DNA of 54,421 bases from Nitrososphaera sp. AFS (GCF_009898475.1 NZ_QURE01000002.1:1-54421); one strand, 5' to 3'. Shown: positions 1 through 9,285, counted from the stretch's first letter. Translations and numbers: made by a program. The notes: generated by a model not told the origin, from the sequence alone.

Positions 1-1102
1 CAAACCAACTTCGCGAAGTTTTTGAGGTAGATAAGTTTCTGCCAAAAACCTAAATCCATGTTTAAAGAACGCGTCTAGCTCACACTTTTCTCTGCGTTGT
101 ATAAAGAGATTCAACTCTTTTTGCCATCGTTTGTCATTCAACCAAGGTTTTTTCTTCATATCATTTGCTCTATTGATATCTTCTTCTGAGGCCTGCAATC
201 GTGCAACTTCCGGGATGTTGTAATCGTAGATATCGGAGAACATCATTCCTAATACTTTACAGTCAGGAGCAACCAATCTATCACTATCATAGCTTAGAGA
301 CTCGCTGCCGATTTTATAACGCAACCCAATACCTAACCCCCATGGATCAGCATCTGCAAAGATGACCACAGGTTTTTTCCATTCTTCGTTAAGAGTTTTG
401 ACCATCATTCTCGTAGCCCTGTCTGGCTCTCCTGATCCAGTCATTAAAATTGAATTATACTTCTGAATAAATCCCGACTTTCGAATATTGTTCAACACAG
501 TGTCCTTCTCAACTACCATTACAAAGTCGGCATTGACGTTTACGATTTCAACATCTCGGATATTGGTCGGTATCAATTGAGAAGTTGCCCGACTTCCTAA
601 ATTGCAATCAATAATATCACCACCGACACGTAAAGTGATCGGACCGGAGATCATACCTTTTGGCTTTGAAGTAACCGAGAATTCTTCACGAGGAACTGCT
701 GTCAATAATTCTATAGCCTTTATTGCGTCATCTGAATTTTCCTGGCTGTTCCAAAATTTTTGTTTGTTTTTTTCGTCGTCACCTATGGATGTTAATGTTG
801 CATAGTACATCCCTCGAATGGTGCTTTCCATCTCTTCATCGAGCAACTTTCGGATTGCGTTTGCCATGACGAGATATTGGGAGAAGGTTGGAATTTTTTT
901 TGCTATCTGGACTTACTTGAACTGTTTTATCGCCTATCGTTAGCATCCTTTTATCCTTAGACCAGATGGTATTGTCATATCCTACTTTTGGAACGTCAAG
1001 AACAGGCATTGTTTTATCAACCATAAGGTCATTTGCCACATCTGCCATGAGTAGCTTTATTTTTTTAATAACCTCTCTATGACGCTTGTCTTTTACAGTC
1101 AT
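1..1102 (-). CDS. top6A: DNA topoisomerase VI subunit A (Spo11-like), frameshifted, 3' end cut by window
   Basis: Catalytic subunit of the type IIB topoisomerase that cuts both DNA strands through a tyrosine. The first 68 or so codons (from ATG at 1102) read LDVPKVGYDNTIWSKDKRM and so on. The frame then breaks in a run of eight T (plus strand, 894-901). Removing one base restores a continuous reading frame to position 1 with the catalytic-Tyr region (MYYAT) and the Toprim acidic motif FADADPWG. The restored length is 367 codons and the last readable residues are KLREVGL, so only a few C-terminal residues lie outside the window. The ATG directly follows the TAA of top6B, so the two are co-transcribed and probably translationally coupled. 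Identity is certain; whether the frameshift is real is not. Confidence 0.9.
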
Positions 1103-3079
1103 TTACCTTCTTTTTCCTTTTGGTTTATAGAAGACATCCATGGTGGTTTGATCTTTTTTTGGAGCGCTAGATTTTGCTGACCCCTTCAAATGAGTTTTGT
1201 CATGCTGCTCTAAACTGTCCATATTTCCCAAACTGGAACCTGGTTTAGGTTTTTTCTCGACCCGTGTATCTGAGTTGTCGGCTTCTTTCTCTATCCTCTG
1301 ACCTGTGATTTTATCTTGTTTTTCGGTGATACTGGCACCAGCAATTTCGCCTCTGACATGTTTCTCGGCAAGATGTGAAAAAGCCTCAGACAGCCTTCTA
1401 GTGTCAACCTTGATTGATTCTGATATAGCAGATACAATCAATGGAATGTAGTGTTTGTAGAGACGCAACCGGCTTTCAGCCTCTTTCATTTTTAGCTCCT
1501 TTCGAATCTGAGCGCTTACCTTTCTATACAAATCTGCTAGACAAGCCTTCATATACTTTTTTAAATCACCTTCAGAAGCAATGCTTTCCTTGCCTGCAGT
1601 TTTGTAGGGTATTTTGGTCGAACATATATGGAAGAAAATATGCGTCGGCAGCAGTTCTATAGCCTTGCCTGACTTGCTCTCGCCATTTGCAAATTTGTCT
1701 TTGACTTCCTTCTTTGAGATTCCCATTTTGTTAATTTCTACGTCAGATACAACATCTCTGGCAACATCAGAGCCTTCATCATATAGTAAGGGAATCTTGT
1801 TTGCAAATCTAAATAATTTAAAAGACGTTATGTCTCCCCCATATGCTATCCCACTTTCTACTATTGTAGGACGATTGTTCACCACGCATGTTCGAAAAGA
1901 GTATGCTGTTAGCGTAGGCTTTAGTATTTTAACGGCCAATTTTGTTTGAAGCTGGGACTCATTTTCATTCTTATTTGTGACTATAGTATATTCTGATGTC
2001 ATACCTGCGGTTAAAATTTCCTCTCCTATTGGGCTAAGATGGTCGGTATTAGGGGAGTGGAATCGAGTTTGCTTACACACGTTTACAACTTTGATCAATT
2101 CATGCTCATCGTATTTATCCGCAGGTTTTAATGGGATATTGGCTTTTGAAATTATCTCCTTCGCCTTGCCACTTGATAGCTTTTGAAAGGAGTTACAAAG
2201 TATCCCGTGAAGTGTTGTCTTTTGTTGCATAGAATTAACTATCGCCTTCTTTAGTGTTTTCAGATCCATATCTGCAGGATGCGGCAAAACCTCTTTAGCA
2301 GGCTCAGGCATTATCGTAGTTCTTCTATCAAATGTTAATTCTCCATCATCTGTAAAAAATTTTAAACTTGCATACGGATTTACAATACTTGTATTGCTGA
2401 CATAATCATAGATCTTATTCTTAGTTATTGGGGAGAGTCTTGCACGTAATACGGCCTCAACTTTGAAGCCTGTATCACCCTTGATTTGGGCCTCCCCATC
2501 TTTCGCAACTCTCTTAGTAAGGACAATTGGCTTGTTTGTTCCAATGTCAGTTCTGAGCTCAAAATAATATTCTATTCTTTCGTCAACGGGCTTAGACCAA
2601 GCTTTAAGCGGGTGATCAGTATCCTTGGTTGAAAAGGCAGCAATCATCTTTAATCCTACACCGAACAGTCCTCGCTGCTGTTTTTCCACATACTTGGCTG
2701 ACGTCAAGAAAGAGCATACGGCCACTGGGACTTTATCGGCAGGGATACCTATACCGTTGTCTTCACACGATATAAGCCACAAATCATTTGTTTGATCCAA
2801 CACCTTTAAGGTAAGGTTAATGTTAGGTAGGATACGGTGCACTTCGCAAGAATCCAATGAATTCTCGATCAATTCTCTCACAGCCATATAGAGAATTCGT
2901 TCGCCGGTGAACCCTGCTAGGGCAGAGTTGTCGACAAAAAATTCAGATTCGGCCTTTTTGTCGTACTTGACCTTGCCTTTTCCATTGCTAGGATGGGTAA
3001 CGATTGCAAGGCCGGCACCACGGCTGGCGGGCTTGGTTTGCACTGCACTGGCAACTTCTACACTGGCTTTGGTCTTCAA
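1103..3079 (-). CDS. top6B: DNA topoisomerase VI subunit B (GHKL ATPase)
   Basis: ATP-operated clamp subunit of topoisomerase VI. The GHKL fold is clear: N-box RELIENSLDS (about residues 68-77), DNGIGIP (107-113) and GLFGVGLK (137-144), followed by the H2TH and transducer regions. At 658 residues it is longer than the usual 520-600. The first 45 residues are a poorly conserved extension. The last 90 or so are charged and look disordered, ending in QTTMDVFY (residues 644-651), which matches the PCNA-interacting (PIP) pattern. The start is TTG at 3079: a stop lies just upstream in frame and the next Met is residue 65, inside the fold. It lies directly upstream of top6A. Confidence 0.95.
   Translation of the reverse strand: MKTKASVEVASAVQTKPASRGAGLAIVTHPSNGKGKVKYDKKAESEFFVDNSALAGFTGERILYMAVRELIENSLDSCEVHRILPNINLTLKVLDQTNDLWLISCEDNGIGIPADKVPVAVCSFLTSAKYVEKQQRGLFGVGLKMIAAFSTKDTDHPLKAWSKPVDERIEYYFELRTDIGTNKPIVLTKRVAKDGEAQIKGDTGFKVEAVLRARLSPITKNKIYDYVSNTSIVNPYASLKFFTDDGELTFDRRTTIMPEPAKEVLPHPADMDLKTLKKAIVNSMQQKTTLHGILCNSFQKLSSGKAKEIISKANIPLKPADKYDEHELIKVVNVCKQTRFHSPNTDHLSPIGEEILTAGMTSEYTIVTNKNENESQLQTKLAVKILKPTLTAYSFRTCVVNNRPTIVESGIAYGGDITSFKLFRFANKIPLLYDEGSDVARDVVSDVEINKMGISKKEVKDKFANGESKSGKAIELLPTHIFFHICSTKIPYKTAGKESIASEGDLKKYMKACLADLYRKVSAQIRKELKMKEAESRLRLYKHYIPLIVSAISESIKVDTRRLSEAFSHLAEKHVRGEIAGASITEKQDKITGQRIEKEADNSDTRVEKKPKPGSSLGNMDSLEQHDKTHLKGSAKSSAPKKDQTTMDVFYKPKGKRR
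1127..1150 (-). other. PIP-box-like peptide at the C-terminus of Top6B
   Basis: The codons read Q-T-T-M-D-V-F-Y followed by KPKGKRR and the stop. The pattern Q-x-x-(aliphatic)-x-x-(aromatic)-(aromatic) near a basic, disordered C-terminus is the classical PCNA-binding peptide of Fen1, PolB and similar enzymes. The match is seen directly; binding is inferred. Confidence 0.55.
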
Positions 3080-3359
3080 CCCATGAAGTGTTTCGCGAAC
3101 TCAATTTAACTTTTTATGTGTTTATGTCTCGTCGCAAAGGTTGATTGGCTGATTGGTTGATTTATTGAATTATATTCACTTGTTTAAGGATGGAACTCCA
3201 ATCGATATTTCATTAGTCCCGACATTAACTCTTCAGTTAATGCAACAATTAGCTTGTTTATGCAATTCCATAACCTTTTGTCTACAATATTATGCCTATG
3301 GTCCTGTCTGGGATTGGTGCAAAATTTAATAGGTATTGTTTACACGTTCGAATTTTGTA

Positions 3360-4411
3360 ATGGATTTAGAGGAGCGACTATCGCTAATTGTAAGAGAACC
3401 AACGGAAGAAGTGGTTACCGGACAAGAATTAAGGACACTTCTAGAAACGGTGGTTCGTCCTAAACACTATATCGGCCTAGAAATTTCTGGCATACTACAT
3501 CTCGGCAGCTTGATTCTGACAGGCTTTAAGATTAACGATCTAATAAAGGCTCAAGTTAAATGCACCGTTTTTTTTTAGCTGACTGGCATACCTACATTAA
3601 CAATAAGCTTCAAGGAAACTGGGAAAAGATCCAAGAGTTTTCGCAATACTATGCTGATGCATTCAGATTCTTTTGTCCAGGCGTGTCTATAGAACTCGGA
3701 AGTGATCTATATCAGAGGACCAATAACTATTGGAACGACTTTGTGAGGTTTAGTAAACAGATTAGTCTCTCTAGGACGATCAGGTCACTGACCATTATGG
3801 GCAGAACAGGAAACGAAAAACTAGATCTTGCACAGCTGCTGTATCCGCCTATGCAATCAGTTGATATTAAAGCCCTTGATTTGGACATTGTTCATGCAGG
3901 AATGGATCAGAGAAAAATACATATGCTGGTAAGAGAAGTCTTTCCCAAATTTGGTTGGAAGATTCCGGTCTCTGTACATCATCATCTACTACCTGGACTT
4001 TCAGAGCCTTCAATGACGGCTTCAAGCAATGATAATGACCATGATAACGCAGAAATCTTCAGTAAGATGAGCAAGAGCAATCCCTCTTCTAGTATTCTAA
4101 TTCATGATGACGAAAATACCATCACACAGAAAATCATGAAAGGATATTGCCCACCTGCAGTAGTTGAAAATAACCCCATATTGGAATTAATAAGGTATGT
4201 TGTATTCCATGACTATAGGGAGTTTGTAGTAGAACGACCTGAAAAATATGGGGGCACTGTGATTTATTCTAACTTCAAGGAGCTTGAAAGAAGTTACATC
4301 GAGAATAAGGTTCATCCAATAGATCTGAAAAAAGCAACGGCAGGATATATTAACAGAATTATTGGACCAGTACGTGAGCATTTTAAAGGCAGGGAACCAA
4401 AATTATCATAG
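3360..4411 (+). CDS. tyrS: Tyrosyl-tRNA synthetase, frameshifted
   Basis: Class I synthetase that charges tRNA-Tyr. The first part (from ATG at 3360) carries GLEISGILHLGS, the HIGH-type signature. The second part carries FLADWHTYINNK, the GMDQRK region and the KMSKS loop (FSKMSKSNPSSS). The two parts are in different frames. The break is in a run of nine T at 3568-3576, where the family normally reads KCTVFLADWH; seven T (or ten, with one extra Phe) would join them. The restored protein is about 350 residues, normal for the archaeal type. A TTG at 3336 is in frame, but the ATG lies about 30 nt after a TATA-like AATTTAATAGG, so I prefer it. Confidence 0.92.
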
Positions 4412-4527
4412 TATAACAAAATAGCTTCAGGTGCTGCGGGGTCCGATTTGGAAATTAAGTACCACTAATCATATGTACTACACTTCTCAGACAACATCAC
4501 TACCGAATTCGAAAGCCAAATGGAGAT

Positions 4528-5316
4528 TTATACAGCCTTTTTGACTAATTCGTACTTTGATCTATAGCCTCTTGGGTTTATCATCATGCCATTGTAATCA
4601 AATGTAGAAGAGTTGCCAACAATTACTGTCGTGATCATTCCAAGAAGCTCAGAATGCTCAAGCATTTTTTCAAGGGTGGTGATGGCGATAGTCTGGCTTT
4701 CTCTGTAGGCACCTTTAACTATCGCGACTGGTGTCTCTGGCTTTCGATATTTTAAGAAGATTTCTCTTGTATCTCTTAGTTGATGAATGCGCTTCTTGCT
4801 AGCTGGGTTGTATATCACAGTGACATAGTCTCCTGCCGCAGCAGCTTCCACACGCTTTACAATTATCTCCCATGGGACTAGTAGATCGCTCATACTGACA
4901 ACAGCAAAGTCAGTCATCAGTGGAGAGCCGACAAGCGCGGCGCAAGAGTTCAATGAAGAAACACCTGGCACACATTCAACAAGTATTCCGTTTTGCCTAT
5001 CCCATCCTTTTTCAGATAGAATTTCATAAATAAGCCCTATCATACCGTAAATGCCAGGATCACCAGATGACACTAATGCTACTACTCCACCAGCTTCTGC
5101 AAATTCTATCGCCTGATTAGCCCTTTCAACTTCTTGGGTCATAGCATATCGATAGACCTGCTTACCATCGATCAAATCTTCTACGAGTGAAACGTAAGTT
5201 TCATATCCCACTATAATCTGGCTCTCTTCTATTACTGCTCTGGCCCTTTGAGTCATATGTTCATGGTTGCCAGGACCAACCCCAACAACATATAATTTAC
5301 CTTTACTTACGGTCAA
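4528..5316 (-). CDS. cbiH: Precorrin-3B / cobalt-factor III C17-methyltransferase
   Basis: Tetrapyrrole methylase of cobalamin synthesis that methylates C17 and drives corrin ring contraction using S-adenosylmethionine. The SAM-site motif GVGPGN lies near the N-terminus (residues 12-17), followed by SSGDPGIYGM and VPGVSSLNSCAAL, and the later YNPASKKR and VKGAYRESQ blocks typical of CbiH/CobJ. At 262 residues it matches the family. The start is TTG at 5316, with no better in-frame start. It is the only cobalamin gene in the window, flanked by tyrS and lysC, so it is not in a cob operon here. The CbiH or CobJ name depends on whether the pathway is early or late in cobalt insertion. Confidence 0.85.
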   Translation of the reverse strand: MTVSKGKLYVVGVGPGNHEHMTQRARAVIEESQIIVGYETYVSLVEDLIDGKQVYRYAMTQEVERANQAIEFAEAGGVVALVSSGDPGIYGMIGLIYEILSEKGWDRQNGILVECVPGVSSLNSCAALVGSPLMTDFAVVSMSDLLVPWEIIVKRVEAAAAGDYVTVIYNPASKKRIHQLRDTREIFLKYRKPETPVAIVKGAYRESQTIAITTLEKMLEHSELLGMITTVIVGNSSTFDYNGMMINPRGYRSKYELVKKAV

Positions 5317-5370
5317 TTCTAGCAGTTACAACAAAATATAATTTATCCTTTTCTTACCTTGCTACGCCAA

Positions 5371-5466
5371 CCTGTCTATCTATCTATCTATATGTCCACC
5401 TGCCCACCCACTCAATTATCTATCCGCTCCGTCCTTCACACTTACCTACCGACCTGTCTGTTGGAA
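5371..5466. repeat. Pyrimidine-rich tract with (CTAT)4 tetranucleotide repeat
   Basis: The gap between the cbiH start and the lysC stop holds CTGT followed by four CTAT units (5376-5391), then about 75 nt almost free of G on this strand with repeated CCTACC, CTGT and CTATC pieces. No ORF is seen. Related CTGT/CTGC tracts recur near 19.95 kb and 26.02 kb. Confidence 0.7.
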
Positions 5467-5472
5467 TTCAAT

Positions 5473-6879
5473 CTAATTGGCAAGACCGAGCTTGAATTCT
5501 GAATGCAACGCTCTCACAGTCTTTTCGCAATCATCATCATTGACAACAAAAGCAAGGTTTAGTTCGGAAGAACCCTGCGCAATCATTATGACATTTACGT
5601 CGCTGCGTGCTACAGCGCTGAATATCTTTGAAGCTACCCCTTTTATTCCCCTCATTCCTGATCCTACGACCGCAATTATGGCAGCATTTTCCATAACATT
5701 TACCTTCTTGATTATTTTTCCAAGGAGGTTGAGCTCTAATGCAGTGGTTGCCCTCTCGAGATCGCTTTTTCTTACTACCATTGAGATACTAGATTCAGAG
5801 GGACTCTGAGAGATCATTATGATGTTTACCTTGTTTCGCGCAAGGATCTCAAAGATACGAGAAGCGGTCCCAGGAGAACCGGCCATATCTCCGCCGCTTA
5901 CATCGATTAGCGACGTTTTACGTATCGCATTTATTGACTTGACGATTTTTTGAGATGACTTTGTGGGGGTCGTAGTAATGATTGAGCCCTCCTGATTAAC
6001 ATTAAGTGCATTGCGAATCCTGATTGGTATGTTCGACTCAATCACTGGATAAAAGGACCTTGGGTGAATATACTTGGCACCGAAAAGGGCCATCTCTAAT
6101 GCCTCAGCGAATGAAACTTCTTTTAGAACTTGTGCATCGTGAACAATTTTAGGATCAGCTGTCATTAGCCCGTCCACATCGCTCCACAGCCAAACCTCGT
6201 CGGCCTGAACGCTCGACGCTATTAACGTGGCAGTGTAGTCTGATCCTCCTCTTCCTATAGTAGTGGTGACGCCATGCTGATCTGCTCCGATAAACCCTGT
6301 CACTATAGGGACCACGTTGTTGGCTAACAATGGTGTGATTTTCAATCCAACTCGTAGCTTAGTGGTATCCATCAAAGGTCGAGCATCTCCAAAGTTTGAG
6401 TCTGTCAAAATGCCCGCCTCTTTCCCAGTCAGATACTCGGATGGGATGCCAATATCTTGAAGAGCGTATGATACAATGGGAGTGGAAAGACGCTCTCCAA
6501 AAGACAGTAAATAATCTAATGTTTTAGGGGTTACCTCCGCCAAAAGAACGATACCTCTTAGAACTTTGTCCAATTCATCTAGTACTTGTGTGATTAGAGA
6601 CTCTGCATTTTTCATAATGGTCTTACTAATTATCGCATCGCGAAGAATGGCCATATGTGAATCACGAGTGCTTTTCATAAATTCTTCAATAGAAACTCTT
6701 TGGCCATTTCGTATACTTCCAGCAACTGAAAGTGTGTCGTCAGTCATTCCTCGGATAGCTGACACTACAGCGACAACCTCGTTCCCCATAGTCCGGTGGG
6801 TTTTAATGAGCTGGGCGACTTCCCGGACCTTGTTCGCCGAGTTCACGCCAGTTCCACCAAATTTCATTACTATGCGCAT
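5473..6879 (-). CDS. lysC: Aspartate kinase
   Basis: First step of the aspartate family of amino acids: phosphorylation of aspartate to aspartyl-phosphate. The amino-acid kinase domain opens with VMKFGGTGVNSA (residues 4-15) and includes FGERLS and the TIGRGGSDYTA block. The C-terminal third carries two ACT domains (from about residue 320), read as VDVSGGDMAGSPG and AAIIAVVGSGMRG, the usual allosteric sites. At 468 residues it is full length for the monofunctional archaeal enzyme. The ATG start at 6879 gives the normal N-terminus. It stands alone; no other lysine or threonine gene is adjacent. Confidence 0.95.
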   Translation of the reverse strand: MRIVMKFGGTGVNSANKVREVAQLIKTHRTMGNEVVAVVSAIRGMTDDTLSVAGSIRNGQRVSIEEFMKSTRDSHMAILRDAIISKTIMKNAESLITQVLDELDKVLRGIVLLAEVTPKTLDYLLSFGERLSTPIVSYALQDIGIPSEYLTGKEAGILTDSNFGDARPLMDTTKLRVGLKITPLLANNVVPIVTGFIGADQHGVTTTIGRGGSDYTATLIASSVQADEVWLWSDVDGLMTADPKIVHDAQVLKEVSFAEALEMALFGAKYIHPRSFYPVIESNIPIRIRNALNVNQEGSIITTTPTKSSQKIVKSINAIRKTSLIDVSGGDMAGSPGTASRIFEILARNKVNIIMISQSPSESSISMVVRKSDLERATTALELNLLGKIIKKVNVMENAAIIAVVGSGMRGIKGVASKIFSAVARSDVNVIMIAQGSSELNLAFVVNDDDCEKTVRALHSEFKLGLAN

Positions 6880-7067
6880 GGCTATTTAGATCACGATTAG
6901 AAGAGCAGTTTCCTGTTGAAGCTCTTTGATTTGTTTGAGTATGAAATAGTAATATACAGAAATGCGGGCATTTCCAACACCCTCAGATCTTGCAAGGGCA
7001 TATTTAGGTATACGTTATTTTCGATACTATTGTACTTTTGGGAACTTTGGGCACCAGTCTAGTATGG

Positions 7068-7078
7068 TTTTTATTTAA
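7068..7078 (+). promoter_or_regulatory. TATA box of rps13-rps4
   Basis: TTTTATTTAAG is centred 27 nt before the TTG start at 7100, the spacing expected for a leaderless archaeal transcript. This supports TTG as the true start of S13. Confidence 0.6.
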
Positions 7079-7099
7079 GAGATTGCTTGCTGATTTTGT

Positions 7100-7669
7100 T
7101 TGTCAGCGTCTGAATACAGGCACATTGTCAGAATTGCAGGAAAGGACATCGATGGTAGTAGGAAAATAATTGTTGCCTTGAGTGCAGTTCGAGGAATTGG
7201 TCAGAATATGGCTCAGATTTTATTACAATCTCTACGAATAAATCCGAATATAAGGTTGGGATTTCTTACGGAAAAGGAGTTAGTCGATATCGAATTGGCT
7301 ATTAGGGATCCAGCTAGGGTAGGAATGCCAGATTGGTATCTTAATAGAAGGAAGGACATGGAAACAGGTACTTCAAGGCATCTAATTACTTCCGACTTGG
7401 ATTTTATGATATCAAATGATGTAGAAAGAGAAAAATCTGTCATGAGTTGGCGGGGCTACAGGCATATGTTTGGACTTCGGGTCCGAGGTCAGTGTACCAG
7501 AACAACTGGTCGAAAAGGTGGCGCGGTGGGTGTAAAGAAATTGGCCAGACCAGTCTCAGCTGGACCGGCAGGAGCACCTTCTGCTGCCGCATCAGCAGCT
7601 CCATCAGCTGTTTCTGCGCCTGCTCCGAAAGCTAAAGAAACACCTGCTAAGGAGTCTGAAAATAAATAG
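7100..7669 (+). CDS. rps13: 30S ribosomal protein S13
   Basis: Head protein of the small subunit that contacts the P-site tRNA and the B1 bridge. The N-terminal region EYRHIVRIAGKDIDGSRKI, the helix-two-turn-helix AVRGIGQNMA and the basic RGYRHMFGLRVRGQCTRTTG block are typical of archaeal S13. After residue 150 there is a 40-residue Ala/Pro/Ser-rich tail ending in Lys/Glu, so the protein is 189 residues against about 150 in most archaea. The TTG start is supported by a TATA box 27 nt upstream. rps4 follows after 12 nt, giving the common S13-S4 pair; the S11, RpoD, L18e and other genes that often follow are absent here. Confidence 0.96.
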   Translation: MSASEYRHIVRIAGKDIDGSRKIIVALSAVRGIGQNMAQILLQSLRINPNIRLGFLTEKELVDIELAIRDPARVGMPDWYLNRRKDMETGTSRHLITSDLDFMISNDVEREKSVMSWRGYRHMFGLRVRGQCTRTTGRKGGAVGVKKLARPVSAGPAGAPSAAASAAPSAVSAPAPKAKETPAKESENK

Positions 7670-7681
7670 TAGGGATGGAAA

Positions 7682-8185
7682 ATGGGAGATCCTCGTAAAT
7701 CAAAAAAGAGCTTCCATCGACCTAGGAGGATATGGACAACAGACCAGCTGAATTCTGAACTTTACACTGTAGGCTCATTTGGGTTACGAAATAAAAGAGA
7801 ACTTTGGAAAGCTCAGACTGAGATAGCCAGGTTTAGGAATCAAGCTAGGGCACTATTGTCCCTGGCTACCGAGGTTAGATCAGAAAAAGAGACTCGATTA
7901 CTAAGGGCGCTGAATAGAATGGGGCTAGTAAGTGAATCTGCATCTCTTGATGATATTTTAAATTTGAGGATCGAAAACCTGCTTGAACGAAGGCTTCAAA
8001 CTATCGTTATGAAAAAGTCAGGTACGAAATCTCCTCACCAAGCTAGGCAGGTTGTAGTCCATGGACATGTAAGCATAGGCGACAGGATTGTAAACCTTCC
8101 TGGCTACTTGGTTAAAACTGAAGAGGAGCCCCAGATCACTTTGCACACAAATCTGCCAGGCCCATTAAACCAATCAGCTACTTAA
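7682..8185 (+). CDS. rps4: 30S ribosomal protein S4
   Basis: Primary 16S rRNA-binding protein of the small subunit. The N-terminal part is MGDPRKSKKSFHRPRRIW, with a coiled region and then the S4 RNA-binding domain: LLERRLQTIVMKKSG, HQARQVVVHGHVSIGDRIVN, at about residues 100-145. Its 167 residues are near the archaeal norm. It is the second gene of the S13-S4 pair. Its stop lies 3 nt from the stop of the convergent gene at 8189. Confidence 0.96.
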   Translation: MGDPRKSKKSFHRPRRIWTTDQLNSELYTVGSFGLRNKRELWKAQTEIARFRNQARALLSLATEVRSEKETRLLRALNRMGLVSESASLDDILNLRIENLLERRLQTIVMKKSGTKSPHQARQVVVHGHVSIGDRIVNLPGYLVKTEEEPQITLHTNLPGPLNQSAT

Positions 8186-8188
8186 AAG

Positions 8189-9166
8189 TCAGGGCTTGAA
8201 TTCAGAGACAATGTCTACGTGATCTATCTTACCATCTGCATTCATGTCAAATCCTTGTACTACCAATGCCCACTCTTCATTAGTTTTATAGCTTTTCAAT
8301 ATCTCTTGGCTATAATTAGTCAATGCCAAAACAGCAGATTTTGTTCCGATTGACCTTACACCTGCTAGAACTATAATTTTCTTCTTGTCATTATAGGGAT
8401 TTTTTATTTTAGCTATTAATCCTTGATTATCAAGACTATAGGATTTTGAAGAAGACGAGTCTACTAATCCCGACCAGAAATTCTTCTCGTTAAATTTTAT
8501 TGGCAAATATCTGTTAAACTGTGCAGTTACTATATTTGTGCCAGGACCTCCTATGGATATTAGGTTGTTTTCTTCGATAACCTTTTCTGCTTTGGCGTCG
8601 GCATCTAGCTTTACGATAAATTCAGGAGGGATATTACTGATTGTCCCAAGGAAGAAAGCTAGATGTACTGCATAGTGTCCATCTCGTGACGACGACCTAT
8701 ACGGTCCGTGAGGATCTGGGGCTCCCACTATGATTAAGCCACTAAATGCGCCATTCAGGATAAATTCATCAAAAAATTTGTTAGCATATTGTTCACGGGA
8801 ATTCTGTTGATTTCTGAGTTCTAGCTGCCTTTCTCCCCAATCCATCTCGATACCGAAAGCAGGACTAGAAGATTGGTAAAGTCTAGCAGTCCCACCTCTG
8901 ACCTGGTGGGTACCAACCTCGGTTAAAGCGCCAATATCAACTAATTTCCGTACGTAGTAGTATGCACTCTGTTCATAGATCTTGAGTTTTTTTGCTACTT
9001 CTATTGGATACATGGGACTACTTGATAACAGTCCTAACATTCGCCAAGCTAAAGGATTCGATAGGACTCTGAAGTGTTCCACGTTTTCGAACACAGTTAT
9101 CTTTTTACCAATGGTTTTTCCATCAGCGACATGAATCAGTGTCTTATCCACAGGCATACATAGCAT
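8189..9166 (-). CDS. Winged-helix protein with S-layer-like C-terminal domain and EF-hand loop
   Basis: Residues 28-98 form an ArsR-type winged helix (FRVLSNPLAWRMLGLL, then EQSAYYYVRKLVDIGALTE). The rest is not a standard regulator domain. GGPGTNIVTAQFN (206-218) and VLAGVRSIGTKSAVLALTNY (266-285) resemble the carboxy-terminal domain shared by archaeal S-layer proteins. The protein ends with a perfect 12-residue calcium-type loop, D307-x-N-x-D-G-K-I-D-x-x-D318. No signal peptide or membrane segment is seen, so it should be cytoplasmic. The ATG start at 9166 lies about 20 nt below an AT-rich box (9178-9197) in the promoter region shared with divergent glmS. The target is unknown. Confidence 0.7.
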   Translation of the reverse strand: MLCMPVDKTLIHVADGKTIGKKITVFENVEHFRVLSNPLAWRMLGLLSSSPMYPIEVAKKLKIYEQSAYYYVRKLVDIGALTEVGTHQVRGGTARLYQSSSPAFGIEMDWGERQLELRNQQNSREQYANKFFDEFILNGAFSGLIIVGAPDPHGPYRSSSRDGHYAVHLAFFLGTISNIPPEFIVKLDADAKAEKVIEENNLISIGGPGTNIVTAQFNRYLPIKFNEKNFWSGLVDSSSSKSYSLDNQGLIAKIKNPYNDKKKIIVLAGVRSIGTKSAVLALTNYSQEILKSYKTNEEWALVVQGFDMNADGKIDHVDIVSEFKP

Positions 9167-9285
9167 TAAACCCGACCATTATATAATTATATTTAGCGGT
9201 ACTATTGAATAGTAGTTAATAAATTCATTCTCGCGCTAGCCACTAGTACGTTTAATCTTAGAATGGTACGTAAAACCGTTGAAAA

